64,000 bases of DNA from Muricea muricata. Its lineage: Eukaryota > Cnidaria > Anthozoa > Malacalcyonacea > Plexauridae. Positions within the stretch are counted from its first letter, which is position 1. Each line of letters begins with the position of its first letter. Both the position numbers and the translations under genes were made by a program. Shown in pieces: positions 47,592 to 58,924 of the stretch. The stretch is taken from assembly GCA_963855995.1 (NCBI GenBank), contig OY979718.1, positions 32,988,982 to 33,052,981 of the forward strand, written 5' to 3'. Below the pieces are notes generated by a model that was given only the letters and a program-made list of their open reading frames with translations, was not told the origin of the DNA and searched no databases.

Positions 47592-49090
47592 CCATTAATT
47601 CTTTTATAAAATGTTAGCTATGGACACCAAAGTAAGCAATATTACTATATTGTCACCTATTACGTACTATTGTGTCACCTGTAGACCCAACGAGTGTTTG
47701 TGTGTATACTGATATGCTCATGTTATTCTGCCCAATTAATTCTTTTGTAAAATGTTAGCTGTACAGACTGCAAAGTAAGCAATATTACAAACGTGCCACC
47801 TTTAGACCCTAAAGTGTGACTTCAAATGGCGACAAATGTGTATGATTTTGGTGTAAAACTGTGCACCAAATTTCATTTTGGTAAGGTCATTTTTTATAGT
47901 TAACACACTTATCACTGAATTTCAATCTCCAAAGTCTGATTTCAAATGTGGATAACTTTGATTAAAATTTCAGTCTACGATTACAAAAAAATATGTCCAC
48001 ATGCACATTTTCCTAGGGCTAGAATGCATTGGCAATGTCAATTGAAAATTTTCAGTCCATGATTACAGAAAAATATGTCCACATGCACATTTTACTAGGG
48101 TTAGGATGCATTGGCAATGTCAATTGAAAATTACTGAATAAAGATGACACAATCAAGATGAGAAATTTTAGCAGAATAAACACAAATTGCCCCCCGGCTA
48201 TGTAAGTCTATTTTTTAAAAGACATCTATTTGCTTTCTTAAATTAAAGATTTTGCACTGCAATGTATTATTCGGAAACTGTACAGCTGCCATTTTAATTG
48301 TGCTATCAAAGCACTATCTGGAGGGCTTAGAGTTGTTAGGGTAGGGATTAAATATTCAAGCTCTGTGCAATTAATTTCTTTTAAAAAGTGTCAGCTGTAG
48401 ACCCCAAAGTAAAAATATTACAAACACATCAGCTATAGAGCCGTCGATGTATTCATGTTCTGCCCAATTAATTTTTGTCTAAAATGTCAGCTGTAGACCC
48501 CAAAGTAAAAAATATTACAAACACATCAGCTATAGAACCATTCATATATTCATGTTCTGCCCAATTAATTTCTTTTAAAAAATCAACCTGATGTCAGCAG
48601 ATCCACTGAGCATACATGTAAATTGGAAATGACTTACATAAAAATATTAAATGATTCCACTCTTGAAATACTTTATAATGACTTTTTATTTATGAAATAT
48701 AAACATTTTCCCCATGACAGTTGCCCAAAATCACACTTGTTGCAACAAGTACATAATTTACTCAACTTTGCAAACATTTAATGAATAAAAGTATTGACTA
48801 ATTTCGCTCTTCAAATACTTTTTAAAGTAACGCTAACTTTCTATTTACAAAAAATAAACTATTTTCCATGTTGAGAAAAAATTATTGTGACAACATGAGT
48901 GGAAATTGGAAAAATGAGTTCTTCCAAATTCTACTAGTAATGGTACAACTGTATATCAACACAGAAAAAAATATTTTATAGTTTTTACAATATAGCACAA
49001 AGCTACATCATTAAAATAAAACTTAGAAAAGAGCAGCAATAGGTTCCTATGTTGACATTTGAGTTATTTGAACATGGTTCTTAGTCAAAA
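47592..49090. other. Repeat-rich AT sequence, no gene
   Basis: Multiple copies of a unit around attcatgttctgcccaatta and aaatgtcagctgtagaccc, and a direct repeat of about 75 bp (near 47980 and 48055) containing aaaaaatatgtccacatgca. No coding signal is recognised. Confidence 0.5.
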
Positions 49091-49099
49091 TTGAAGAGT

Positions 49100-49720
49100 G
49101 AAATTTTGCTGTATTATAAAGTTAAAAAGACACTACATGTTTTAAATCTACCAAATGGATGGAATTCAGTTTATCATAATTTATGCAATGGGATGGAATC
49201 TTCAAAGCACAGTATGGTTAAATCACCATGCTTCTTTTCAACCTTCATCGTGGATGCCAGGAGCATTGTGTCCCAAGCTTACCCTAACAAGTTATTAGAC
49301 GATAATGATGGCCATCAATGAAGATTGCGTGTTAAATAAATTTGGAACATCTACATGTTGCACAAAAAATCAGACAATGGACTGTCATAAACTGCCTAGA
49401 ACTAATATTGCAAGAAAGAACTTATCTAACACCTTGAAGGACATATTTCCTTCGTGACGTCTTGAAGACTGAAATAATAGTATGACTTCTATTCATGTTT
49501 AATGGCAGTTTAGAATTATTATCGGCACCAAGAATCACATGACATTACACAAAGTAATGTAATTCACAGTGCACTATATAGCACGTTGTAATTTCAACTA
49601 TTTTAAACAAATTAAATTCATTCATACAGTGTGTGACTGTGTGTAAAATTATGTTAAAAGATTATTATAATCAAGGCGTAGATCGTACGGCAGCACTTTC
49701 CTTGCGATAGTAACTTCTAG
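49100..49720 (+). mobile_element. Non-autonomous Helitron-like copy sharing the 3' end of the 26.6-kb element
   Basis: Inverted relative to the Helitron at 26561: the last 45 bp (gtacggcagcactttccttg to CTAG) are nearly identical, and similarity continues over some 600 bp (for example atttgtttaaaat next to ttgaaattacaa). No coding capacity. The left end is not defined. Confidence 0.65.
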
Positions 49721-51710
49721 TATAAAGAATAATACATGGGTGCGCGGCAATACCAGATTTATTACGAGTGTTGAACATGACATCTCACGAGTGAGCGCAG
49801 CGAACTAGAGAGGATTATAATGTTCAACACGTGAAATAAATCTGGTATTTCCAAGCACCCTAAATATATAGAGTGTACTTTATATAATTGTACTGTACTT
49901 TAAACTGCACTTTATATAATAAAACGCTTTATTTATATAACCAGATATGTTATGATGAGGCAATGACGTACATATGCTGTGATGAGACCAACTCGACGTT
50001 TCTATTATGGAGATCTGATATATATGTGGAAATCTTTAGTAAAAAGAATGGATTTTCTTTACGTTTCTGGGACTCATTTGGAACTTCCCGATAAAAATCG
50101 TGGCAAGATTTGTGGATCTTTGATGATGACGACAGCAGCAATGAGGTGTCAGTCATCATTTTCAACATTTTACCTCCAGCCGGTTAGATCACGACCACAA
50201 GAACGATTGGTGGAATCTCTCAAGCAAGGATTGGTTATCTGGATGTTATCAAGTCCAAGTAAGGAAAATAATGCTTTTACAGCCCTATGGTATGGCTGTT
50301 AAAATTTTCTAACGACTCTGCTTCTTAGCATTGCAGTATATAAATGTGAAAAAAGTGGCATGTATGACATATCAGTCTATATTTTTATGATAATCGGAAA
50401 GAACTAACCTTGATACTCCAGCAACTTTATATTGCTTTCATTATTATTAAAAGCCCATGAAAAATGTAGAAAAAATGTTTGCCTAAAATTTAGTGGAATG
50501 ATACTGGTTGGCAAATAGCGAATTTTACCAGCCAAAGCATAACCTGAGTGTCAGTCTTTATTTTTCTCGTCTTTCGCTACACTTGGCTAGTTGCGGGCGG
50601 AGGCGGCGGGCGAGAAGACGAGAAAAATGGAACAGTTTCTATACCCTCAAAATTCGTGCTCACTTTTGAAGTAGAATACCCGATTCTTGGAGGATTACTT
50701 ATGGCGTCTGAACAAGGAGTGCATTCGAAGCTATATGCCTACATTTGAGAAATTTTCACTGTTTTGATCTAGTTAACATTCAAATTTAAGTAGTAAACAT
50801 GTAGAGCAGTGAATCTTCTATCAATACTTACCAATTTGTGGTCGTTGTTCGGGCCATAAGTGGTCTCAAGAATCGGGTGCTCGACATCAAAAGTGGTCAC
50901 GATTTTTGTAGGTTTAGAAACTCTATCCAGGTTATCTGTTTTCTGATCAGTGCTAAAATGTCACACATGCCATCAAAAGCATATTATGTCAGTTTTAAAA
51001 TATCACTATAAATCACTTATTAAGGAGGTCTCAATACTTACACTTCGAAGCCCGGGCGCAGATTTCGTGTGCCCCGGGGAAGCGCGAACTTTTCACCTAA
51101 GTCATAAGTTGGCTGTAAGCTGAAAGATCTTGTATTCTGGACGTATAGATGTTCGGGGATGCCAATTTCAATAATGCACAATACCTTATATAAATGGGCA
51201 TATACGAGTTTCCAGCAGTCTGTCAGCGAGCTCGAAACTCGTATACCTATAGAGGATAAGATCGACATGGGGGATAAGATATTTATTTATTCTGTTTTAA
51301 CCAATCAAATAAATTTATTACAAGGAGGTAGACAATGCTTCATACACAAGCTGACGCGTGTGATTCAAACTGTTCAAATGATCAAATACATTATAATAGC
51401 TCTAATATCCAATTGCAGGAACTGATTTCCTCGATCTACATTTTTAGGTTCTTCAAAATTGGTGAAAGGTTCTCTCCAGTTAAATTCCGAAGAAGCATGG
51501 TTTAGTTTTAAAAACCAGTCGTTTGGACATCGAGTCTTACAAAAGATCTTTCTCAAAGGTAAACAGTAAGCAGCGCTACAGTAGGCTATCGCATCTATTT
51601 ATCGCATAAATAGAATAAGATAAATCGCGAGATAAATCGAATATTTAATCAATACGTTTCCATTATTTGTTTGAAAACTTGGGACTTAGCTTGCTTAAGA
51701 CCCCATTCAT
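49721..51710. other. Mostly featureless sequence with one palindromic element
   Basis: Contains the hairpin element 49750-49849. Overlapping open frames at 49888-50302 end near a gtaag and show no recognisable domain. Another at 50548-50748 is Gly-rich by chance. I do not call genes here. Confidence 0.4.
49750..49849. mobile_element. Palindromic hairpin element
   Basis: ataccagatttatt is mirrored by aataaatctggtat, with an inner pair gtgttgaacat / atgttcaacac. The centre ctcacgagtgagcgcagcga equals that of 19586-19692. Confidence 0.75.
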
Positions 51711-52190
51711 AGTCCGGTCGCTTAGCATCAAAAATTGGCAAGATCGTGACAAAGCTGACAAAGTCAGTATTCTCTTTCCCCGCTACTCCTCATGACAATT
51801 GAAATGTTTTTGGAGGTGTAATGAAGAAGTTCAAAAATTTATCACTCCCGGGGGGGGTGAAAAAGTACTTTTTTGAAATAGGTTGCGAACGTTTGTTCGT
51901 GTCACACTTAATTATCGTATTCAATAATAATGTGTTTGGTTTTTCTCTCAAAGACATGGACCTATAGGGCATGTAAAATTGTCTGTTTGATGTTTTCAAT
52001 TTAAATATTATTGACTGGCAGAGAAAAATTGCCAACCGTTAATGTTCCGTCTCATTGAGGTAACACCCCCTGACTTGAAAATTTTAGGCACCCCTTCATA
52101 AATTCATTAGGATGCATAGTTAATCAATTGTAGAAGGGGTGCCCAAGTTTGTCACCGCCAGTAACGATTTTTACCATAAGCCACCAGACT
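51711..52190. mobile_element. MITE (AGTCYGGT ends), copy 1
   Basis: Ends AGTCCGGTCGCTTAGC and a complement of AGTCTGGTGGCTTATG. An inverted copy of the whole unit lies at 54649-55137, inside the inner Harbinger element. Confidence 0.7.
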
Positions 52191-52401
52191 ATAACACGAT
52201 ACCCGTATGAAACTCTTCATACTCACGATACCCGTATGAATTTCTGGTGGTTGTTTAATAGTGAGGTTCAGATTTGACTGCCACTACCGCTACCGCTACC
52301 TCCCACCAGCACAATCAGTTGAGGTCGCGACAATACGGTTTTTGAGTTCAGTTTTGAGTCCGGTCCTTATTTGCAACTTCTTCATTTTGTCAAAAATAAA
52401 G

Positions 52402-53962
52402 ATGGCGGGTCTGAGGAGTTACGAAGAACAACTATTGTTTTTAGCGAAACACGAAGGTGACTTAGAAGACGAGGAATTGCTCGGATTTTACCTTTATTTA
52501 ACGGAGCTCCCGCCCCCAATACCTCACCGAAATTATCCTCGTTTTGAACTCAATAAATACACCGACGAGGAGTGTCTGCTAAATTTTCGTTTCCAAAAAG
52601 TTGATGTGTTGCATTTAGTCGCTGCACTGCGATTACCTGACCAATTTTCATGCAAGAATGGTACAATCGCTAGCTCTGTAGAAGGATTATGTGTGCTTCT
52701 CCGTCGTACGGCTTACCCAAATCGTTTAACGGACATGATTGTCATGTTTGGCAGATCGAAATCCGAACTTAACATGATATTCAACTATGTTGTTGACTTT
52801 GTGTTTGCCCAACACCATTCCCTATTAAACAATCTAAATCTCCCATGGCTTGCCCCAGAAAAATTGCTGGAAATGGCGAGGGCCGTACATCAGAAAGGTG
52901 CTGCTCTGGACAATGTCTGGGGATTTGTGGATGGCACAGTAAGTTAAATATATAAATGAGTAAAGTGAGTAAATTTGGGCTGACTGTGTATTGCATAAGA
53001 TAGAGTAAAATGATCTGGCTCTAGAACAAAAGCAGGGCCTGATTGGAGACTTTGATTTTGCTCCTGCTATTAGGATTCTAGCCTTGATTTCACCAGCTTT
53101 ATCATAAATATGTTTGCTAACAAGCCAGAACTTGTATTGTACATATTTTTTCTTGAAATAGGTCAGACCCATATGCAGACCAAAAGTACATCAGAGGACC
53201 ATGTACAATGGCCACAAAAGAACACATCCTATGGACCAGTTGGTAAGTGCAAATTTCAATTGTCTTTTCAACAGTTCACCCTTCATGTACCTGTGCTAAG
53301 GAGCATTGTGGTTGAATAGGTATGCAGAGGACATATAGGCATATTGTACTGTCATATTGACCTTTAGTGATCATTTTAGCATTGTAGTCTGCAGTGTAGT
53401 CTGCAGTCTATAGTGGCAGCTGATTTTATTTGTCAAGGGAAGTTAATTGTGTTAAGAATAAGTGTCGGAAAAGAGTACATGTATACAGTATACAAAATCA
53501 GGTTACTAAGGCAAGATACTGTATTGATTTATAATTATAGAAGGCAAACGTCATGATGCAGCAATGTTGACAATGTCTGGTTTGTATCACCTACTTGAAA
53601 TGCACTCGCATGATCCCAATGGCAACCCTTTGGCAATATATGGAGATCCTGCATATTCGCAAAGAATCCACCTGCAGCCACCATATAAAGGAGCAAACCT
53701 GTCTGCTGCCCAGCAACAATTTAACAAGTCAATGAGCTCCGTTAGAGTTGCTGTGGAATGGCCATTTGGGGAAATTGCCACCTACTTTGCTTTTAATGAC
53801 TTTAAAAAGAATTTAAAGATTGGATTGCAATCTGTTTCAAAGATTTATGCAGTGTCATGTCTAATGTTTAATGCAAAAGCTTGTCTTTATGGTTCACAAA
53901 CCTCACAATTCTTTGGTCTGGTGCCACCACATCTTGATGAATATTTCAGTCAATCAATGTAA
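52402..53962 (+). pseudogene. PIF/Harbinger (HARBI1-like) transposase, three exons, internally deleted
   Basis: Exon 1 (52402-52938) starts MAGLRSYEEQLLFLAKHEGD and ends NVWGFVDGT, with the first catalytic Asp, before gtaagt. Exon 2 (53162-53242) continues in phase with VRPICRPKVHQRTMYNGHKR, then loses register: it ends with YGPV in another frame before gtaagt, so about 17 expected residues (the KFQ..xPNG region) are missing. Exon 3 (53541-53962) starts EGKRHDAAMLTMSGLY and contains AIYGDPAYS (second Asp) and RVAVEWPFGEIATYF with the catalytic Glu, then a stop. The small deletion near 53227 probably inactivates it. Confidence 0.82.
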
Positions 53963-54301
53963 AAATACTGTTTTTTGGGACACATATTAAATTTGAAACA
54001 TTATTAAAGATAACATTTTCCTTCATAAGTAATGACTATGTTGTTGTATATTGGTAATATACTATCAACCAAAAAAAAATAATTCCTGTGAGATACAATA
54101 GGCATTTTCAAAGTTTTATTTAAATTATTCATATTTTGAAACAACATTTGTACAGAATCAAATTTATTTAAAAATTATAATTGACCTTGTAAGTTATTTA
54201 TACACAACAATTTAATTTAATTAATAATTACATATATCACATGTTAAATATATTTGTATAACAACAATAAAAGTACTTTCTATAAGAACAATAACAACAA
54301 A

Positions 54302-55662
54302 CTATTGCTTGAACTTGTCTGCAAAGGTTTGAAACAAATTAAACATTGCTTCCTGGGATTGCTGCTGCATTCTTAATTGCTCCATTATTTGATTTTGCAT
54401 TCCTTGTTGTACATCCAGCTTTTGTTTCTCTAATTTTAATTCTTCTTCGCGAATATTTAGCTGCCTTTCAGTATTTCGTCTATTGCTCTCTTCTTTCTGC
54501 TTCAAATACTCCACAAACTCTGTTGACTTTCTTTTTCTGCTTGGTGTATCAAGCTCTTTTCGTTGGCTTGTTTCTCCGAGTTTTTCACTTGCCATTCGCC
54601 TCATTTCCTCTGCGTTCGCCTTTTCTTTTTCTTGTTGCTCCTGCTTTTAGTGAAGTCGCTTAACCAAACGATCTGTACTGGCGTGTACAGACTTGAGCAC
54701 CCCCCCTACAATTGATTAACTATGCCTCCTAATCAATTTAAGAACGGGTGCCTAAAATTTTCAAGTTAGGGGGGTGTTACCACAGTGAGGTGGTACGTTA
54801 ACGGTTGGCAATGTTTCTCTGCCAGTCAATGATATTTAATGTGAGAACATCAAACAGGAAATTTTATATGCCCATTTATCTGTCGTCAAGTCCATGTCTT
54901 TGAACAATATCCCAACACCTTATTATTAAATACAATGATTGAGTAAAACATGAACAAACATCCCGAACCGTTATTTCAAAAACGGAACTTCCCCACCCCC
55001 GGATGATAAATTTTGTGAATATCTTCATTACACCCCCAAAAACATTTCAATTTGACTTAGGAGTCGCGGGGAAAGAAATACTGACTTTGTCCGCTTTGTA
55101 CAGATCTTGCCAATTTTTGCCGCTAAGCGACCGGACTATTTTTCTCCATCTCTTGGTCAAAACCATGTTCGAAATCTTTCATACGGCTGTGGATGTCCGT
55201 TAATAACTGCGATTTTTCATCATACTCCGCATCGATTCCAGTCGCCCTAGCTTCTATGCTTTCTTGCTTCTTGAATGCGTCCAGCAGCTCAAAAAATCTA
55301 GTGCGAACCCCACGCTGACTGAGGCTGATGGGAAAGCCAGAATTGGGTATTAGTTTTAGGCTCTCAGCAACTCTTCGGAAAGCGTCTCCACGTTCTCGAG
55401 ACCCATGTCTCCATCTGTAAGGTTCCGTAGAAATTACTTCAATTAAGAGCGAAATATCATGTGTAGATTTCCATCTAAATTTTTTCGCCTTTTTGTGTGG
55501 TTTATCAACCCTGCAAGAGGAAATTAAACAGGATAGTGCTATAAACGTGAGGCAGATATAAAATGCAAATATTTTAAGAAAAGTAATATGACAAAAAACA
55601 TACGTAATATTCTTGGTTTTGTCTTCCAACACATCGTTGGGGTCATCGTTGTCATCGGCCAT
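54302..55662 (-). pseudogene. Harbinger accessory DNA-binding protein (Myb/SANT- or MADF-like), split by a MITE
   Basis: Minus strand. It starts MADDNDDPNDVLEDKTKN, then a short intron (55603 to 55511, gtatgt...ttgcag), then KKFRWKSTHDISLLIEVI and YRWRHGSRERGDAFRRVAES, a Trp-rich helical DNA-binding domain. After EMEK the MITE 54649-55137 interrupts it. Beyond the MITE the frame resumes with KQEQQEKEKANAEEMRRMAS and a strongly coiled-coil Gln/Glu-rich tail ending at 54302. In this superfamily the partner protein carries the transposase to the nucleus and to the transposon ends. Confidence 0.75.
54649..55137. mobile_element. MITE (AGTCYGGT ends), inverted copy inside the Harbinger accessory gene
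   Basis: Ends AGTGAAGTCGCTTAAC and the complement of AGTCCGGTCGCTTAGC. It is an inverted relative of 51711-52190 over its whole length. Confidence 0.75.
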
Positions 55663-55999
55663 TTTAGATATTTGACCATATGATTTGACGCTACAGGTGC
55701 TTCTTGCTGATATTTCTCTTTCTTATTGAAATTTTCCTGTGTTATATAAAACAATTTTGTAAAGAACTATATTAAAAAATAAATTAAGATCATACACGTG
55801 TTTTGAGAGGCTCTAAAAGTTGATATTTTTCGTAAAAAATGCTTACCTGTGATAAGGTTCCCTCGGCGACTTTATTTTGCCTTTTTAAAGTAGCAAAACC
55901 AAAACTCACGACGGAAACTTAAGGAAAGGACTGTCACTGCGCATGCGTGCGTTACTTAAGGTAGCGGTAGCGGTAGTGGCAGTCAAATCTGAACCTCAC

Positions 56000-56480
56000 T
56001 AATATTCACATGTGTGCCGTCGATTGCAACAAGACACTGAGGATATCCGTGTTGTTTATAAAATAAATTGACTGATTTTTCAACCTCCTCAGTTGTTGTG
56101 GGAAATGTGATCAATTTTGGGCCAAGTTTTTTAGAGATTAGTTCAGTTACTTCCTTTATAAAAATAGAAACAGTACTTCGCCCAATCCCAAATGCGTTTG
56201 CCACTTCACGACACCTCCCTTCATCGCATGAATAATATAGCGTTATGGCTACTCGTGTTTTTACATCCAATGGCGCTCGCATGCAAGTACGTTTCTTCTG
56301 CAGAAATGGTCGCAATTCATTGCAGAGTTTATTAAACGTTGTTTTTGAAAGTTGGAAATTCTCTCGCCATTTCTCTTCCACAACAAGGTTATTTTTAAAA
56401 CTCTGCCACCAAGAAGAAGTTCGTCCTGGCCTCGTCCAGAATCGGCGTTGTCTTCTCTTTTTTTTCCTTTTCGTTTTTTG
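56000..56480 (-). pseudogene. PIF/Harbinger transposase (outer), interrupted by the inner Harbinger
   Basis: Minus strand, open from about 56480. It reads RRQRRFWTRPGRTSSWWQ, VVEEKWRENFQLSKTTFNKL, then DEGRCREVANAFGIGRSTVS and YPQCLVAIDGTHVNI with the first catalytic Asp. There the inner element is inserted. On its far side (52255 downward) the frame continues only for IKQPPE before other sequence, so the C-terminal two-thirds is lost. No start codon is identified. Confidence 0.8.
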
Positions 56481-56599
56481 TATCTAGTGATAAAACTGTG
56501 AGAATACGACGTCTCTTTTCAATTTCTACCCAACGTTTTCGTAACAAGCTTAAATTTATTGACAATGTGCTGTACAAACCAGTTAAAATAGACAGAATA

Positions 56600-57060
56600 T
56601 AATATCCAACAAAAACTTTTTGTTAATTTCATTATTTTGTATTAACCGTAATAAAACTCTTACGGTTAGGCGTTCACACATTAGTCTGACGGTTGAATTT
56701 CGTTCCGTTCCCAAAGTCTTACGGTACGTATACCGTTTTGAAACTCTTACGGTTAGCGTTACGGTTTCACATAATTTCATTCCGGCATCGTGTGAACACA
56801 ACCCTAAAACGTAGGAATTTCATACCGTTTTCAAACTCTGCAGGTCCGTGTGAACGGGGTCTAAATCAACAGGGATCGGTCGTACGAAAGGTATCCACTG
56901 GATAGTGACTTTTTGAAACTTACTATTGAATATGCGTAGTAACTTGTAACTGGCCCATTTCGACAATGACTTGGACACAACAAGAGTGTAAGTTACTTTT
57001 TATTTCTTACGGTTCTAATATCTCTAGTATCATTGCCAGTTCTGCTACAGTTTAAAAATC
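56600..57060. other. Repeat-like sequence without a gene
   Basis: Recurrent cttacggtta / acggtttcac motifs at 56655-56840 and a gtgtgaacgggg end suggest a MITE remnant. Inverted blocks ctacagtttaaaaatcac... near 57045 are also present. No coding signal. Confidence 0.35.
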
Positions 57061-57102
57061 ACTATCGCTTGATAGCGTTATCCGCCTTTCGAAATTTTGA
57101 AA

Positions 57103-57609
57103 TTAACCATTCGGTCTTCGAAATGCAACGCCCCGAAATGTACGCAGTCTTGATCCCCAGCTCCGTAGAAACACCTTCGCTTCTTCTGCTAACTCTTTGA
57201 GCTCCACAGCGATGTTTTTTTAACTTCATCACGGCAAAACTAATATCTTTTCCAGTAGCGTAGTCAACCCGACGATTTACTCATATAGTACAGGTTATGC
57301 AAATAATTCGTGTTTTTTCACTGTGAAAAAAATTCTAAGGAAATGATATGGATAATGACAATAAATAAATTTAAAATTTACATGGTGGGGCTAAATTGTC
57401 GAGTTGCATTCCCCTCCCATCTCATGTCGAAGTCGTCATTGTTGACTTCCACCATGGTCATCGAGAAGAGCATTGGGAGTTTCTTGGTATGCTCAACTTT
57501 TACTATAACTTTCTTGTTCTTTTCGCCTGACATTTCAATCAACTGCACAGTTGCCTCTTAGCTTCTCCAAATACGTTTGATCTTTTGAGTTATAGCTAAC
57601 GAATGCATC
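57103..57609 (-). pseudogene. Unknown protein-coding remnant, minus strand
   Basis: Three clean reading-frame segments follow each other on the minus strand. Segment 1 (57609 down to about 57558) reads DAFVSYNSKDQTYLEKLR. Segment 2 (57557-57378) reads EATVQLIEMSGEKNKKVIVK, then LPMLFSMTMVEVNNDDFDMRW and a stop after QFSPTM. Segment 3 (57280-57103) reads RRVDYATGKDISFAVMKL, then NIAVELKELAEEAKVFLRSW and a stop after FRRPNG, with a one-base slip in a run of seven A near 57218. The amino-acid composition looks coding. Segment 1 is faintly like the start of a TIR domain (AFVSYNSKD), but the rest is not. Family unknown. The element at 57624 lies directly upstream. Confidence 0.45.
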
Positions 57610-57780
57610 TGTTACTTATTATATAGCCTGATCATAGACCTACGTTTCACCACCTGACATTTTTTAGGCAGGGTAGTGCGAAACGTAGGTCTGATAAAAA
57701 ATGTTGTCAAAAGTTCATTCCGTCAACTTTGTATTTTGTACTAATTGAGAATGATGATTGACATGGATTTTTAAGTATAG

Positions 57781-57939
57781 GTAATAGTATAATTTCGAGT
57801 GCAATTACGGATAAACAAGCACGAGTGAGTTTTTAAAAACTGCAAAATAGCGCGAGTCCGAAGGACGAGCGCTATTTGCGGTTTTTAAAAACTCACGAGT
57901 GCTTGTTTTCCGTAATTGCACGAGAAATTATACTATTAC
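57781..57939. mobile_element. Palindromic hairpin element
   Basis: gtaatagtataatttcgagt is mirrored by tcgagaaattatactattac with a small mismatch; inner pairs gagtttttaaaaac / gtttttaaaaactc. The centre gcgagtccgaaggacgagcgc is analogous to the other hairpin elements. Confidence 0.8.
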
Positions 57940-58239
57940 TTATTAATAATATAAAAAGGAAATGTCCAAACAAGCATTTTGTACTGACAACTTCGCATGA
58001 TGCAAGTGCACTCATTCTCGAATTTCTTCGCTTAAAAAATTCATGTTTACAAAAGCCATGGCTAAAAGTTTTAGGTACAAAGTTCCAGCATACTTCAGAG
58101 TTTGTTTTGTGATCATAATTGTCAGAGAAGAATCCCAAATTGTGTTGAAATTTCGACGAAATCTTTAAGCAAACGTGAAAATTCGGCCGCCATATTTTTG
58201 GTTTTTTAGCGAGTAAATCCCATCGCTCAAAGAGCTTAT

Positions 58240-58345
58240 TACAGATTTTTGCACTGTTGTTACAGATTTTTGCACTGTTGTTACAGATTTTTGCACTGTT
58301 GTTACAGATTTTTGCACTGTGTTACAGATTTTTGCACTGTTCTGG
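58240..58345. repeat. 21-bp minisatellite
   Basis: Five units of ttacagatttttgcactgttg, the fourth lacking two or three bases. Confidence 0.92.
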
Positions 58346-58718
58346 GTGATGTTTGGGATTAACTGCACTCGAATCAACCAATCACAGCCCAGAAACATTT
58401 CCTTGTATATTATTAATGTGTTAAAAGACCAGTACCAAAATTTAACAAACAACCAATCACAACCTATTTCCCTGTGAATTAACCAATCAGTTTTGTCGAC
58501 CTTAAGATGGTTGACTTACGTATAACACGTACTTTTGATGGCATTTTTAGGCCCCCCTCCTCTGGGCGGGATAATGGCTACCGAAAAAGTGTCAGGCGGT
58601 AAACGTAGGTCTGTGATCAGGCTACTTATTATAGTAAACAAATCTTTAAGGCTTTTTCTAGATCTGCTATTATCAAAATTTTTGCTGGGATTCTTAATCT
58701 AAACATTTTGTCTTTAAG

Positions 58719-58915
58719 ATTTGAGCAATATCCTTCCTGGTAGACATGTCGATGTAATCCGCAGACATCATGGAAACAAGCCTTACATTGATTTTCTGGT
58801 GTGTATGTTGAACAACAATGGCAAGATAACGACGTTTCGCGCGGAAGATTGGAATCAGCTTAAGAAATTCACAGATGCTTTAGAAGCCCTTTTCGGCATA
58901 CCGTTTATGCAGTGA
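58719..58915 (+). CDS. Probable terminal exon of the thioesterase (copy J1)
   Basis: The acceptor is acattttgtctttaag; two bases complete a phase-1 codon, giving (D)LSNILPGRHVDVIRRHHGN. The pattern DLS..L....V.VI..(H)H corresponds in spacing to the last core strand of animal FAS-type thioesterases, whose catalytic His follows VIEG.H. Here the second His of RRHH would be that residue. The exon continues CMLNNNGKITTFRAEDWNQL and FTDALEALFGIPFMQ to a stop at 58913. The acidic residue usually just before the His is replaced by Arg. The preceding exon (phase 0 to phase 1) is not found. It may belong to this gene or to another; moderate confidence. Confidence 0.5.
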
Positions 58916-58924
58916 TATTATTTC

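Larger units (their letters stand above)
52261..55999 (+). mobile_element. PIF/Harbinger transposon (inner), 3.7 kb
   Basis: Terminal inverted repeats of about 40 bp, beginning GTGAGGTTCAGATTTGACTG; the right end is the exact complement. Flanked by TAATA on both sides (52256-52260, 56000-56004). Carries two genes in opposite directions, as expected for this superfamily: a transposase (plus) and a DNA-binding accessory protein (minus). It is inserted in an older Harbinger transposase gene. Confidence 0.88.
57624..58624. mobile_element. Non-autonomous DNA transposon with 9-bp target duplication (Mutator-like?)
   Basis: Ends TAGCCTGATCATAGACCTAC and the complement (TGATCAGGCTA), imperfect over about 40 bp. 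Flanked by CTTATTATA on both sides (57615-57623, 58625-58633). A 9-bp duplication is typical of Mutator-like elements. The interior holds a 160-bp palindrome and a 21-bp minisatellite but no transposase. Confidence 0.75.

Noticed and set aside
49888..50302. Possible extra TE exon or separate gene (overlapping frames with a gtaag at the end)
   Set aside because: No frame resembles a thioesterase, the frames contradict each other, and no acceptor matches exon H in phase.
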